DNA of 64,000 nucleotides from Tricholoma matsutake (Eukaryota; Basidiomycota; Agaricomycetes; Agaricales; Tricholomataceae). Numbering within the stretch: position 1 is the stretch's first letter; the number at the start of each line of letters is the position of its first letter. Positions 63,800-64,000 of the stretch are shown one piece after another. The translations under genes were made by a program, and so were the position numbers. The DNA is taken from the NCBI GenBank assembly GCA_026075535.2, contig AP026539.1:2728001-2792000 (forward strand), written 5' to 3'. The notes below the pieces were generated by a model that searched no databases, was not told the DNA's origin, and was given only the letters and a program-made list of their open reading frames with translations.

Positions 63800-64000
63800 G
63801 CCACCCACCCCCAGCCTCATGAGCAACTGCTCATGGGGTGGAACATGGATGGAATGATGCCTAGGCACCCAGATAGGAGATGATGACACACCACCCACCC
63901 CCAGCCTCACAAGCAACTGCTCGTGGGGTGGATCGTGGGTGGAATGACAATGATGACAAGCCACCCACCCCCAGCCTCATGAGCAACTGCTTGTGGGGTG
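63800..64000 (+). repeat. Three GAGCA-type palindromes, about 80 bp apart
   Basis: CAGCCTCATGAGCAACTGCT with CATGGGGTGG (63814), CAGCCTCACAAGCAACTGCT with CGTGGGGTGG (63902), and CAGCCTCATGAGCAACTGCT with TGTGGGGTG (63970), each embedded in CCACCCACCCC...GGTGGA. They form a short tandem array that runs off the window. Confidence 0.85.

Overview
Organism. The window looks like transposon-dense heterochromatin from a filamentous basidiomycete, most likely an Agaricomycete. The evidence is: short spliceosomal introns of about 50-70 nt with GTATGT/GTAAGT donors, CTAAC/CTAAT branch sites and TAG/CAG acceptors; a NACHT-WD40 (NWD) gene of the Agaricomycete type; a KDZ-associated cysteine-cluster gene; a DUF6570-type Helitron; and chromodomain Ty3/gypsy elements. 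No bacterial-style gene organisation is seen. Family names come from recognising protein motifs by eye; no search was run.
Layout. 0-5 kb: a minus-strand Ty3 pol, probably split by a 2.7 kb DNA element. 5-18.5 kb: two plus-strand copies of one chromodomain Ty3 family, the first split by a hAT element (10780-13299). 18.5-26.3 kb: a 7.3 kb hAT-type composite (18850-26151) holding hairpin/intron repeats and a coiled-coil pseudogene between 140-bp direct repeats. 26.4-29.7 kb: a PIF/Harbinger pair, with the transposase split by a solo LTR. 30-33.3 kb: a decayed NWD gene. 33.8-34.2 kb: a small secreted cysteine-containing protein, the best intact host gene. 34.9-36 kb: a MITE and tRNA-like sequence. 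36.8-41.7 kb: a DIRS-like (reverse transcriptase plus tyrosine recombinase) element split by a hAT MITE. 41.8-50.4 kb: a pogo/Fot1-type element containing a hAT that itself contains a MITE. 50.9-59.1 kb: a Helitron split by a MITE that contains another MITE and an LTR. 59-64 kb: a solo LTR, tandem repeats, a truncated KDZ-associated gene and a repeat copy.
How it fits together. Nesting can be read from target-site duplications: seven 8-bp hAT-type duplications (CTCCAGTG, CAAACAAT, AATGCAGA, CCTGCAAA, AGGAAAAG, CTCAAAAT, AAACAGAT), an eighth that differs only at a CpG (TACTCATG/TACTCGTG), two perfect 5-bp LTR duplications (CTGGC, GAATC) and a TA for pogo. Conceptually removing the insertions restores reading across the hAT in Ty3, the LTR in Harbinger and the MITE in DIRS. 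Most stops checked in the Ty3 copy fall where the family has Arg and read TGA, as expected from CpG deamination of methylated transposons.
Best candidate for something undescribed: a dispersed family, here called R, seen more than ten times. It combines a GGCCCAAATGAY or GGCCCAAGAGATG hairpin, an intron-like segment directly after it, and about 23 copies of a palindrome with core GAGCA-NN-TGCTC. R sequences lie inside several of the non-autonomous DNA transposons.
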